Shown here: positions 52,962 to 61,473 of the stretch, piece by piece | Layout of the letters: every line of letters starts with the position of its first letter | How positions within the stretch are numbered: position 1 is the stretch's first letter | Assembly: GCA_028285485.1 (NCBI GenBank) | Contig: JANQPC010000064.1 | Span: forward strand, 1-64,000 | DNA from: Paracoccaceae bacterium | Lineage (GTDB): Bacteria > Pseudomonadota > Alphaproteobacteria > Rhodobacterales > Rhodobacteraceae | DNA length: 64,000 nucleotides | Direction: 5' to 3' | Position numbers and translations under genes: made by a program | The notes under the pieces: generated by a model | Seen by the model: only the letters and a program-made list of their open reading frames with translations | The model's database searches: none | What the model was told of the DNA's origin: nothing

Positions 52962-54461
52962 CTACCGTGTGCGCACGTGTCGAGGCGCAAACCGCGAATG
53001 GCGCAGGGGCGTTCGGGCTGCTGGCGCGGGGGCGGCGGGCGCAGCCGCGGGCGGAGCGGCGCCGTTGGTCGCGCCCACCCGATCAATGCTGCGGGCCGCC
53101 TCAAGACGACCGAGCATCGCGCCCGCAAGCAGCCAGGTGAACGGACCGATGCTGGCATTTGGCAAGAGGTCAACGAGATTTGCCGCGACCACGAGCGCGA
53201 GCGCCGAAGTTGCAAGGGTTACCCCATTGCGCCGCGTTCGGATTGCCAGCGCGATGAGCGGGATCGTTAGCAGGCCGAACTGGCCGAGATAGCCCAAGAT
53301 ACCCGTGCTTCCGAACGTTCCGATCCAATAACCATCGGTAACCGAAATGTCGCGCCCGCGATCATCGAACACACGGTTGCGGCCCCAACCGCCCCAACCG
53401 GCCAGCGGGCGCTCCCGCGCCTTCTCCAGAAGCATATCTTCATTGTCGATCCGGAAGGCAAAGGAGCTTGCGCGCACGGGATCGATCCGTTCTGCCAGCG
53501 CGATGACGGCACCGACCGGGGCCACATCGACCGCGCGCAGATACGGATAGCCGATGGCCATCACCGCGATGGCCGCCGCCGCGAGGAGCTGGAGCCTGCG
53601 ACCGAAGAAGATAGCAACGGGAAGCAAGGCCACGGTGATCATCAGCGCGCCGAGGGATTTTGAGAGCGACAGCGTGGCCAGAACAAAAACCGCGACTGCC
53701 GCGAAGATCCAGCGGTTTCGGCCGCTTGACGTGCGCGCAGCGCCGATAGCGCTCAAAACACCAAGGCACATCAGGATTCCGAGGATCAGGCCATGGGTGA
53801 GGAAGACGAGCGGGCGAAAGCCCTCCTGCCGAAGGTGTTGAATCCACTCATGGGGGAAGTAGCCGTAGACCAGCATATTGAGCTGCGGCGACATCCGCAC
53901 TTCGTAGAGCCCGAGTACGGAATAGGCTCCGATGATCGATGCGAAGACGATCATGACATCGCGGTGATGGCCCGCGTTGAACAGAAATTTCCGCCCAAGG
54001 ATCAGCGGGACCAGCATCACCATGTTTCCAAGGATGATGCTGCCCGCATCGTAAGGGCGCAGGCCGGGCAGGAAGAGATCGCCGATGGGAACCCGGTCGC
54101 GGTTCGTCAGAACGGTCACGATCGGGCCGATGATCAGGCAGCCGATGAAGAGAAGCGCAAGCGGATCTCTCGGGATCCAGCCCGGCAGGGCCTCTACCCC
54201 ACCTGCGGTTTGCTTGCGATGGCGGAAAAGAAGAAAGAGCGCGACCATTGTTGCGGCAAGGGCGGCACCGGACTCCTTATCGAGCGCGGGGATCACGGGC
54301 AAATCGATGGAGAGCCGTGGGGGCAACAGCACATAGGCAAGAAGCAAAGCGGCCGGAACCGCGATAGAGGCCCTGAAGCGCGCGAAGAGAACAACGCTCA
54401 GCAGCGGCCAGGCGAGCAACATGTAGGTGCCCAGCGCGGAGGAATACTCGGTTTCCTCCAT
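52962..54461 (-). CDS. O-antigen ligase/polymerase-like membrane protein
   Basis: A 499-residue protein with ten to twelve membrane spans. The start is placed at ATG 54461 (MEETEYSSALGTYMLLAWPL); the open frame extends further but into the wecG-like gene. Ligase/polymerase features include a periplasmic loop around residues 340-390 with RERPLAGWGGWGRNRVFDDR and a Pro/Ala-rich cytoplasmic tail. It would polymerise or ligate the repeat unit. Also plausible: EpsF/ExoQ-type polymerase. Confidence 0.8.
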   Translation of the reverse strand: MEETEYSSALGTYMLLAWPLLSVVLFARFRASIAVPAALLLAYVLLPPRLSIDLPVIPALDKESGAALAATMVALFLLFRHRKQTAGGVEALPGWIPRDPLALLFIGCLIIGPIVTVLTNRDRVPIGDLFLPGLRPYDAGSIILGNMVMLVPLILGRKFLFNAGHHRDVMIVFASIIGAYSVLGLYEVRMSPQLNMLVYGYFPHEWIQHLRQEGFRPLVFLTHGLILGILMCLGVLSAIGAARTSSGRNRWIFAAVAVFVLATLSLSKSLGALMITVALLPVAIFFGRRLQLLAAAAIAVMAIGYPYLRAVDVAPVGAVIALAERIDPVRASSFAFRIDNEDMLLEKARERPLAGWGGWGRNRVFDDRGRDISVTDGYWIGTFGSTGILGYLGQFGLLTIPLIALAIRTRRNGVTLATSALALVVAANLVDLLPNASIGPFTWLLAGAMLGRLEAARSIDRVGATNGAAPPAAAPAAPAPAARTPLRHSRFAPRHVRTR

Positions 54462-54492
54462 CAGGTGGCCCGGGCTTGGGAAGCTGAGCAGG

Positions 54493-55278
54493 TCACGGGC
54501 GGCCCCATGCGCGTTGCCGCAGCGCTGCCCGTGCCACGGCAGGAAGGATCGCGATGCAGCGAAGGTAGCGGCCCGCCAACCTGCGCGGATCGCGCGCCGC
54601 GCGCCAGAGCCACTCTGCCGCGATCGCCTGCACGATCTTCGGCGCGCGCCGCTGTTTGCCGGAGATAAAATCGAGCCCGGCGCCGATTGAGATGAAGCCC
54701 GCCTGCGGCATCTCCTGCGCCGCGCGGGCGGCGAAAAGCTCCTGCTTCGGAGCGCCGAGGGCGAGGAAAACGATCCGCGCGCCAGTTTGGCGAAGAGCCC
54801 CAATTTGCTCTGCGGCGTCCGGGCCGCTCGGGTCAAACCCTTCGGGCGGCGCGATGCGCGCAACGATGGCGATGCCCGGGACCTGCTGCTCCAAGGCGCG
54901 CGCGGCTGCGGCAAGCGAGCCGGGGGTTGAGCCGAAAAGCGCCACCGGCTGCCCTTCATCCGCCGCAAGGCGGGCAACCGGGAGCACAAGATCAGAGCCC
55001 GGGATCCGCGCGATCTGCTGCCGCGCGAGGCGCGAGAACCAGACGATCGGGTTGCCGTCAGCCGTTACGTGGCTCTGGGCGGCATAGGCCGCGCGAAAGG
55101 CTGGATCGCCCCGAAGCTTCACAACGTGGTCGAGGTTGAGCGTGGCCACGGTGAACCCCTCGCCCGCCTCAAGATGGCGCGCGAGATCGGCGAGAAGCGC
55201 CTCGCGAGACGCAGCATTCACGGTGACCGACTGGTGGCGTTCACCGGGCCGCTGCGGGCCAATCTGCGTCCAATCCAT
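54493..55278 (-). CDS. WecG/TagA/CpsF family glycosyltransferase
   Basis: A 261-residue GT26 enzyme. Motifs: TLNLDHVVKLRGDPAFRAAY, TADGNPIVWFSRL, VALFGSTPGSLAAAARAL, FLALGAPKQELFAA and GFISIGAGLDFISGKQRRAP. Such enzymes transfer N-acetylmannosaminuronate, glucose or related sugars to a lipid-linked acceptor early in assembly. It is the first gene of the leftward transferase operon. Confidence 0.92.
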   Translation of the reverse strand: MDWTQIGPQRPGERHQSVTVNAASREALLADLARHLEAGEGFTVATLNLDHVVKLRGDPAFRAAYAAQSHVTADGNPIVWFSRLARQQIARIPGSDLVLPVARLAADEGQPVALFGSTPGSLAAAARALEQQVPGIAIVARIAPPEGFDPSGPDAAEQIGALRQTGARIVFLALGAPKQELFAARAAQEMPQAGFISIGAGLDFISGKQRRAPKIVQAIAAEWLWRAARDPRRLAGRYLRCIAILPAVARAALRQRAWGRP

Positions 55279-55446
55279 CGTCTGCGATACCCATGGTTGC
55301 GCGAGCGGCCCAACGTGCGCGCTAGGGGCAATTGTTGCACCGGGCGGGCGTGAGATAAAGCCCCAAGGCGCCCGCGCCCGCGGCCATGAGGCGCTGAGGA
55401 GACAAAGCGGGCGACAGGGTTTCGCCGTTTCCGGCCCGGGTTTTCA

Positions 55447-55460
55447 GCACCGTACGGTGC
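55447..55460. repeat. Perfect 14-base palindrome in the divergent promoter region
   Basis: GCACCGTACGGTGC is fully self-complementary. It lies in the 276-base spacer between the leftward wecG-like gene and the rightward spike cassette, otherwise without a gene. A regulator-binding site is likely but the protein is unknown. Confidence 0.55.
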
Positions 55461-55507
55461 CAAAAGCGACCCTTAGCATTTTTCCGCAACTTTTCCCGGC
55501 AACTGAA

Positions 55508-55540
55508 ACACGCGGTGCGGAAGTTGCACACGCGGTGCGG
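55508..55540. repeat. 20-base-spaced direct repeats before the spike cassette
   Basis: ACACGCGGTGCGG occurs at 55508-55520 and 55528-55540, exactly 20 bases apart, each followed by a sequence ending AGTTGC. The second copy ends 14 bases before the ATG of the first spike-cassette gene, directly before GGAAGGAG. Two-turn spacing fits a cooperative regulator or a repeat affecting translation start. Confidence 0.5.
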
Positions 55541-55554
55541 GAAGGAGTTGCCCG

Positions 55555-55788
55555 ATGTCTCTTATCGACGATGCATCCGCCAGTTGGTCCACCCCAGTGG
55601 TTCTGGCCAGTGACGAGATCTGGCAGGCGCGGCACGGGAGCGTTTTTGTGACCACCACGGCCAGCCCGGATGCGGAAGATGGCGTAGCCCTGATTCAGGG
55701 CCATGGCCTGCATCTGCGAAGCGGGCTTACGGTGCGGTACCGCAAGGAGGGCCCGGGCGCCGCGCGGATTGTACGGGAAGCCGTATGA
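55555..55788 (+). CDS. Small beta-protein, first gene of the spike-like cassette
   Basis: A 77-residue protein with AAGGAG upstream of ATG 55555. It has no signal peptide. Sequence SWSTPVVLASDEIWQARHGS and VFVTTTASPDAEDGVALIQG, ending RYRKEGPGAARIVREAV, predicts a compact beta barrel or sandwich. It resembles in size and pattern the short base proteins placed before phage or GTA spikes, but I cannot confirm homology to the spike-base gene at 61474-61737. Its stop overlaps the next start (ATGA). Confidence 0.7.
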   Translation: MSLIDDASASWSTPVVLASDEIWQARHGSVFVTTTASPDAEDGVALIQGHGLHLRSGLTVRYRKEGPGAARIVREAV

Positions 55789-56381
55789 TGCTGGCGGGCT
55801 GGCGTGTTGGAGAGGCCGGCTTCAAGGTGCCGCCCCCGCTTTGGGCCACGGCACCGGCAAGTGTGAGCCTAACGATTTCGGAACTGGCGGACCAGACGCT
55901 TGAGATTGAGACCGACGCGGCGCTCCTCTCCGTGACCGTTTCGGCACCAGCGGGTTTTGCGGGGCAGTGGACCATTGCGCCGGGGGACCTTCTTCTTGGC
56001 CCGTTGAACCTTGTTCCGCCCGCGATAGAAGGCACGGTCGGGGATGGCGAGACCCTCACCGCGCGACCAGGGCTTTGGCTTTACGATGCCGCGGCGGGTG
56101 AACCGGCGATGAGCTACCAGTGGCAGCAGGACGGTGCTGCGGTGGGCGGCGCAACTGCGGCCACATTCGTGGTTCCGCCAGGCGGAGCGGGGAGCCAGTT
56201 CGCCGTTACGGAAACAGCCACGGACGGGTTCGGCGCCCGAACGGCCCATAGCGATGATGGTGCGGCGGGCGCAACAACGCTCACCGCCGAGGATGGCGTG
56301 ATTGGCGTTGTGAGCCTCGCGCCGCACGCCTCGGTCACAGTGGCCGCCGGAAACACAGACTTCAGCGTGGAGGCGGCCTGA
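55785..56381 (+). CDS. Ig-like beta-domain protein of the spike-like cassette
   Basis: A 198-residue protein with no signal peptide or membrane span. The N-terminal half is a beta-rich domain (TISELADQTLEIETDAALLS); the C-terminal half carries an Ig-like module (SYQWQQDGAAVGGATAATFV), common in virion and adhesin proteins. Start ATG 55785 overlaps the preceding stop; its own stop overlaps the next start (TGATG). Function unknown; probably a structural part of the same assembly as its neighbours. Confidence 0.72.
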   Translation: MMLAGWRVGEAGFKVPPPLWATAPASVSLTISELADQTLEIETDAALLSVTVSAPAGFAGQWTIAPGDLLLGPLNLVPPAIEGTVGDGETLTARPGLWLYDAAAGEPAMSYQWQQDGAAVGGATAATFVVPPGGAGSQFAVTETATDGFGARTAHSDDGAAGATTLTAEDGVIGVVSLAPHASVTVAAGNTDFSVEAA

Positions 56382-57214
56382 TGGCACGCAGCATCTTCTA
56401 CCGTACCAAATCGCCCCAGGGCCCGTGGCTGCGGGCAACGGGCAACGTTCCGTTCGAGGTAAGCGGGCTGACCAATGATACCACATATGAGGTGGATACC
56501 GGCGACGGCACGTTGCGAGACGTAACGCCCACCGCCAGTTTCACCGAGGCACCGGTTCTGGCCGATGGCGGCGATTTCCTGACCGGGCCGGGGCGCATTG
56601 CCGATGCAAGCTCGTTCCTGTTCTTCGCCTCTTACCGGCCCACGACGACCGGTCGAAAAGCTCTTCTGAGCTTCAACGGGATCAACGCGGCCGTCTATTC
56701 CTGGGATGGCCTGGTGCCGCGGTTCGCCTGCAACACGGATGCCGATTTTCTGCTGCTCGCGGGGCCAGGCGCGGCCTCACACACACGGCTTCATCTGCTC
56801 ATGCGCGGGTACGAAGATAGCGGCAACATGGTTGTTGAAGGCACTGTGTGGCGGGAAACGGAGGCGGCCTGGTCCGCCATCTTCACGCAATCGATTCCAG
56901 GTTCCACGTTCGAGTTCGAGACGGGCACCAATGAGGATTACCGCGTTTTCCAGCGCAGCAACTCCACCAGCCATGGCTTGATCGGCGAAGCTTATCGCGT
57001 TGCGTTCTGGGCCGGAATCGCGCCGGATATCAGCCTGACGAGCGTGCGCGAGGCATTTGCGGAGGGCGCGGCAATGCTCGATCCCGCGCTTTCGGCGGCG
57101 GTCTATGGCACACCGATCATCGATGCCTACGGGCCCGCGGCGCGCCTGAACGCCGGCACGAATGGCGGCAGCGGCGGGGCGTTTGCGGTGACGGGGAGCT
57201 TCGAGGATGCCTAA
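56381..57214 (+). CDS. FN3/LamG-like beta-protein of the spike-like cassette
   Basis: A 277-residue protein. It begins with an FN3-like segment (FYRTKSPQGPWLRATGNVPF, NDTTYEVDTG) followed by a lectin-like (LamG/concanavalin type) segment with FLFFASYRPTTTGRKALLSF and RFACNTDADF. No secretion signal. The lectin-like domain suggests glycan binding. It overlaps the following gene by eight bases. No enzymatic motif seen. Confidence 0.7.
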   Translation: MARSIFYRTKSPQGPWLRATGNVPFEVSGLTNDTTYEVDTGDGTLRDVTPTASFTEAPVLADGGDFLTGPGRIADASSFLFFASYRPTTTGRKALLSFNGINAAVYSWDGLVPRFACNTDADFLLLAGPGAASHTRLHLLMRGYEDSGNMVVEGTVWRETEAAWSAIFTQSIPGSTFEFETGTNEDYRVFQRSNSTSHGLIGEAYRVAFWAGIAPDISLTSVREAFAEGAAMLDPALSAAVYGTPIIDAYGPAARLNAGTNGGSGGAFAVTGSFEDA

Positions 57215-59108
57215 CCTTCGGTGGGCCGGGTTTCCGGCGGGCAGCGCTGTCAGCGTGGCAGCGGCAAGTGGCGGCGTTTCGCGGGCAGCGAGTGTTCCGG
57301 CCTGGGCTGGCGGAAGCCCGGCGAGCCCGATCGCCCTTTCACTCTCGGCCACGCGCACAACCGCAACAGCACCCGCTGGCGTGATCTTCGAAGCCACCGG
57401 CAGCTCGCCCGCCGCGGGTATCGTGAGCCCATATCACGATCTGCATTTCACCTGGGATTTCTCTGATGCCGGCGCGTTCGGGAACATCGCCAGCGACTTG
57501 CCCTGGGGGCGGGGCCGCAACACGGCCTATGGGCCCGTGGCCTGCCATGTGTTTGAAACACCGGGGGTTTACACGGTCACGTGCACCGCGCGGGATGGGG
57601 TGAACCCGCCCCGTTCGGAAACCGTTACCATTACCGTTGCAGACCCAGACACCGTGTTTGCGGGCGATGAAACGGCGGTGATCTCGGGCAGCGGAAATTT
57701 TGCAGGTAAACCGGCGGGTGCGAGCGAGTTTGCCAGTTTCGCGGCGGCACTTGCGGCCACGCAGGGCAAATCCCGGCAGCGTTACCTCTTCCGCGCAGGC
57801 GAAACCTTCGTGAACCCGCATGTTGTGATCGGCGGGGCGGGAGAACAGGTTTATGTTGGCCGGTTCGGAACCGGTGCAAACCCGGTGTTTGACAATACCG
57901 GCGACACCGGCGTGGATTTCTCAGGAAGTAGTGGGCGGGCAGAGACGGTTGTGACGGGGCTTGACATCCGCCTGCCCTACGCGCCGGAAAACCCTGCGGC
58001 CACGGCCCCGGAGGGGCTGGGCGTTGTGCTCGGCAATGGCGCAAGGCTATCGGGGTTCAAAACAGTGAGCGGGGTGACGATCCGCGGTGCCAAGACCGGG
58101 ATCTACGGGTTTGGCACGGAGGCCGACCCGCTTGAGCATGTGTATCTCGGCGATATCTCAATCCGCGACTGGTATGACTACGGTATCCTGCTGCCGGATG
58201 CGGGCTATGTGGGCCTGGCCGGGGCGGAGATCGCGCAGAACGGCGATACGATCAACGGCTCCGGTAAGAACGCGGCGCCCTATTGGGCCGATCACGGGCC
58301 GTTTCGCATCAGCCGCCAGGCGGGTCCGGTTTGCGGCAATCTGTGCGACCTGAAATCCTTCAACTCCTGGGCGGGGCTGAGCGGCGATCGATCCTTCCAG
58401 CCCACATTCCGGTGCAATACCGGGCAGCTTGACCAGAAGATCAACCTCGATCGCGTGCGTTCCGAAGGCGGCCCGCTCACCACGCATAATGCCACAAGCG
58501 GCAGCACCAATCGCCCGATGTACGCGCTGGTGGACAAGGCGCATATCGTGCTGAGCGATCATCCGATCTACGGGCTGCAGCTCTTGCGGGGCGGCACGAC
58601 GTTTCGAAACGTGATTGCCGTGGTGCCGGATACCGCGCCGGGAACGAGCACGGGGTTGCGCAACATGGCGTGGGTCGGCGACCCCGGCGGCAATGCGGAT
58701 GGCAACCTTGACCGACGGCTGGAGATCTACAACTGCACCTTCGCCGACCTGCGATCCGACGGGAACGCGCGCAGCCGCACGGGCAGCCAGGATCGCGACT
58801 ATTCGCAGGTGGGCGGCGGCGGATTTTCCGACACGTTCGTCGGCAACAACGTGGATTACGCGCCGAATATGGCAACGGGCGGGGCCCAGCCGGCTGAAAC
58901 GCTGGCGACCGCAGCGAAATGGGCGGTCACCTATGGCGGCGAGCGCTGGGAAGGTGCCGGGCCAGACCTATCCCGCAGATACGGATCCGAGGTGACGGCA
59001 GATTTCCGGCCCGGCGCGGCAATACCGGCCTCGGGCAAAACCGCGATTGATGATTTCTACGGCGTTTTGCGGGGCTCGGGCGCGAGCAGAGGAGCCGTCC
59101 AACCCTGA
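57207..59108 (+). CDS. PKD and right-handed beta-helix protein, tailspike-like
   Basis: A 633-residue protein. After a Ser/Ala-rich N-terminus, a PKD domain spans about 45-145 (FEATGSSPAAGIVSPYHDLH, then YTVTCTARDGVNPPRSETVT). Residues about 150-520 are a right-handed parallel beta-helix with turn repeats (VVTGLDIRLPYAP; VTIRGAKTGIYGFG; VYLGDISIRDWYDYGILLPD). No signal peptide. Such architecture is shared by phage tailspikes, GTA head spikes and polysaccharide lyases. Two Cys (near CGNLCDL) may pair. Last gene of the overlapping four-gene cassette. The sense of its action on the local polysaccharide, binding or cleaving, is an inference. Confidence 0.78.
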   Translation: MPNLRWAGFPAGSAVSVAAASGGVSRAASVPAWAGGSPASPIALSLSATRTTATAPAGVIFEATGSSPAAGIVSPYHDLHFTWDFSDAGAFGNIASDLPWGRGRNTAYGPVACHVFETPGVYTVTCTARDGVNPPRSETVTITVADPDTVFAGDETAVISGSGNFAGKPAGASEFASFAAALAATQGKSRQRYLFRAGETFVNPHVVIGGAGEQVYVGRFGTGANPVFDNTGDTGVDFSGSSGRAETVVTGLDIRLPYAPENPAATAPEGLGVVLGNGARLSGFKTVSGVTIRGAKTGIYGFGTEADPLEHVYLGDISIRDWYDYGILLPDAGYVGLAGAEIAQNGDTINGSGKNAAPYWADHGPFRISRQAGPVCGNLCDLKSFNSWAGLSGDRSFQPTFRCNTGQLDQKINLDRVRSEGGPLTTHNATSGSTNRPMYALVDKAHIVLSDHPIYGLQLLRGGTTFRNVIAVVPDTAPGTSTGLRNMAWVGDPGGNADGNLDRRLEIYNCTFADLRSDGNARSRTGSQDRDYSQVGGGGFSDTFVGNNVDYAPNMATGGAQPAETLATAAKWAVTYGGERWEGAGPDLSRRYGSEVTADFRPGAAIPASGKTAIDDFYGVLRGSGASRGAVQP

Positions 59109-59188
59109 GCAACGCTTTACTCCGGCCCTGCGCCAAGGCTAACTGCGCAAAGGGGCGCGGCAGGCGCCGAAGAGTGAGGCTTCGTTGA

Positions 59189-60448
59189 ATGGAGCGTGCC
59201 ACGCCCGCGCCGCGCATCGCATATCTGACGAGCGAATACCCCACCGTCACGCACACGTTCATCCTGCGCGAAATTGCTGCGCTCCGGGCGCTTGGCTTCA
59301 CGGTGGATACGTTCTCGATCCGCCGCCCGGGACCGGGGCAGCTGCGCGGGCCGGCGGAGAAATCGGAGGCCGCGCGCACCTTCTACGTGATCGATGCTGC
59401 CAAGCGGATCTGGCCGCTGATCGCAGGCCAGGCCGCGCTGTTCCGATCGCCACGACGGTACCTCGGCGCGTTGCAGATGGCGTGGCGCATGCGGCCCAGC
59501 GGGGCGAAGGCGCTTCTTTACCAGGCGTTCTACTTTGCAGAAGCAACGGTACTGGCCCGCCAGTTGCGCGCGGGGAGCATCGGCCATCTTCACAATCACT
59601 TCGCTATGTCGAGCGCAAATGTGGCCGTGCTTGCGGCGGAAATCGCCGACATCCCCTTCAGCTTCACACTGCATGGGCCCGCGGATCTTGCCGAACCGGA
59701 GCGCTGGAAACTTGGCCAGAAAGCCGCGCATGCAGCGTTTGTGGCCTGCATCAGCCAGTATGCGCGCGCGCAGTTGGAACTGTATTCGGAGCGGGCGGAA
59801 TGGCCGAAATACCGCATCGTGCATTGCGGGGTCACGCCGGAGGATTTCGATGCACCCCTGCCAGAGAATGGCAGCGCCACATCCTTCGTATTCATCGGGC
59901 GCTTGGCGCCGGTGAAGGGCGTGGATGTGTTGCTGGAGGCCTTTGCGCTCGCACGCCAGTCAGCGCCTGACATTCGCCTGACCATTGTTGGGGATGGGCC
60001 GGAGCGCGCGCGGCTTGAGGCGCTGGCAGGCCCGATGGGCGAGGCCGTGCGCTTCACCGGATACCTTTCGCAAGGGGAAGTTGCGGCGCTTCTGGCCGGG
60101 GCCGACGCGCTGGTGCTGGCAAGCCATGCGGAAGGCGTGCCGGTTGTGTTGATGGAGGCGATGGCGGCGGGCCGCGCGGTGATCGCGACCGATATCACAG
60201 GCGTGCCGGAACTTGTGGATGACGGCGTAAGCGGCTTTCTGGTGCCCCCGGGCGATCCCGCAGCATTTGCGGCGCGCATGGCGGAGGTGGCGCAAGACCC
60301 CGACTTGCGGCGCAGGCTCGGGCAGGCGGGCCAGGCGCGGGTGCGGGAGGCGTTTGACGTGCATGTTGAAGCCGCCCGGATCGGATCGCTCTTTGCGGGC
60401 GCGGCGGGTGAAGCGGTACGTCCACCGCCCTTCGATAAGGCCCGCTAG
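59189..60448 (+). CDS. Glycosyltransferase family 4
   Basis: A 419-residue retaining GT-B enzyme. N-terminal acceptor domain: YLTSEYPTVTHTFILREIAA; H-rich HLHNHFAMSSANVAV. Donor domain: FVFIGRLAPVKGVDVLLEAF, IVGDGPERARLEAL and the E-x7-E motif SHAEGVPVVLMEAMAAGRAV. It probably adds one sugar of the repeat unit. Eighty bases after the beta-helix gene, in the same direction; its stop overlaps that of the convergent glycosyltransferase. Confidence 0.92.
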   Translation: MERATPAPRIAYLTSEYPTVTHTFILREIAALRALGFTVDTFSIRRPGPGQLRGPAEKSEAARTFYVIDAAKRIWPLIAGQAALFRSPRRYLGALQMAWRMRPSGAKALLYQAFYFAEATVLARQLRAGSIGHLHNHFAMSSANVAVLAAEIADIPFSFTLHGPADLAEPERWKLGQKAAHAAFVACISQYARAQLELYSERAEWPKYRIVHCGVTPEDFDAPLPENGSATSFVFIGRLAPVKGVDVLLEAFALARQSAPDIRLTIVGDGPERARLEALAGPMGEAVRFTGYLSQGEVAALLAGADALVLASHAEGVPVVLMEAMAAGRAVIATDITGVPELVDDGVSGFLVPPGDPAAFAARMAEVAQDPDLRRRLGQAGQARVREAFDVHVEAARIGSLFAGAAGEAVRPPPFDKAR

Positions 60449-61374
60449 GCCACTCCCGGCGCAAAGGCGCTGGCGCGCGCCGCTTCGATCTCTGTAATCG
60501 CGCGTGCCTTGCCAACGCGCAGGGCGCGCCGCTGGTAGGCACGGATGAAGGCGCGGAGCTCGGCATCACCGTGCTGCGGTGCACGCCCCAACCACGCCCC
60601 GAGATAGCCCGCGATCATCCCGATGCCCCCGATCACGTAGGGCGGGTGCGCCATGCGGTAGGCGGCGGTGGCCAGGAAATAGAGCGGGTCGGACCCCATG
60701 TAGTATTGGCCGAACCCATGGCGCCTGCGCCCGGTAAAAACGCCGGTTTGGCTGGAGCCCATGGGGCGAAGATGCTCAAAGCGAATTTCGGGATCATCCC
60801 ACGATCGCGCCACCCAGCCAAGCTGGCGCGCCTTGTGGCAATCGATGGCATCCCACATCACTTCGCGCACAAAGCCGCCGATCTGGGTAAAGCAGGCGGT
60901 TCGGTAGAATTTCGTCATCCCGACCGACATTTCATCCCCGCATTTCTCGGAGATGTAGCGCCCTCCGTGGCGGATATAGGGCTTGCCCGAACAGGTGCCG
61001 AGCCGAGGATTGGCTTCCATGCGCGCAATGAGATGCTCAAAGTATTCAAACGGCAGTTCGAGATCGAGATCGAGCTTGCAGAGATAGGGAAACCGCGAAA
61101 GGTCGATCGTGTTAAGCCCGGCATAGAACGCCTCGATCACGCCAGGGCCCACCGCGCGGTGGCCGCGATCGGGTTTTTGGATCACGGTAATCCAGTCATG
61201 CACCGCGGTATGTTCGGCGAGAATCTCCGCGGTTTCATCCGTTGACCCGTCATCCACGATGACCCAAAGCTTGGGGCGCACCGATTGCGCCACAACGCTA
61301 TCGAGCGTGCGCTGCATGTAGGCCGCTTCGTTGCGGCACGGTGAAATCACCACATAGTCGCGCGGTTCGGGCAA
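60445..61374 (-). CDS. Glycosyltransferase family 2
   Basis: A 309-residue GT-A enzyme. It begins DYVVISPCRNEAAYMQRTLD, then WVIVDDGSTDETAEIL and CKLDLDLELP (DxD). Acceptor-side residues include MWDAIDCHKARQLGW. Two weak hydrophobic stretches near the C-terminus (VIGGIGMIAGYLGAWLG) could associate it with the membrane. Its stop codon TAG overlaps the GT4 TAG on the opposite strand (CTAG at 60445-60448). Confidence 0.9.
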   Translation of the reverse strand: MPEPRDYVVISPCRNEAAYMQRTLDSVVAQSVRPKLWVIVDDGSTDETAEILAEHTAVHDWITVIQKPDRGHRAVGPGVIEAFYAGLNTIDLSRFPYLCKLDLDLELPFEYFEHLIARMEANPRLGTCSGKPYIRHGGRYISEKCGDEMSVGMTKFYRTACFTQIGGFVREVMWDAIDCHKARQLGWVARSWDDPEIRFEHLRPMGSSQTGVFTGRRRHGFGQYYMGSDPLYFLATAAYRMAHPPYVIGGIGMIAGYLGAWLGRAPQHGDAELRAFIRAYQRRALRVGKARAITEIEAARASAFAPGVA

Positions 61375-61397
61375 CGAGGCAGTCCTGGCCGATACAC

Positions 61398-61432
61398 AAA
61401 AAAGCGCCGTGCGGGAGGTCTCCGCACGGCGC
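61398..61432 (-). terminator. Rho-independent terminator after the spike-base gene
   Basis: GCGCCGTGCGG (61404-61414) pairs perfectly over 11 bases with CCGCACGGCGC (61422-61432), loop of seven. On the minus strand the stem is followed by TTTTTTGTG. It lies between the spike-base gene and the glycosyltransferase gene, giving the former its own short transcript. Confidence 0.88.
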
Positions 61433-61473
61433 CAATGTGATGGCCGATCGGGTGGATCAATTCAAGCGTAGCG

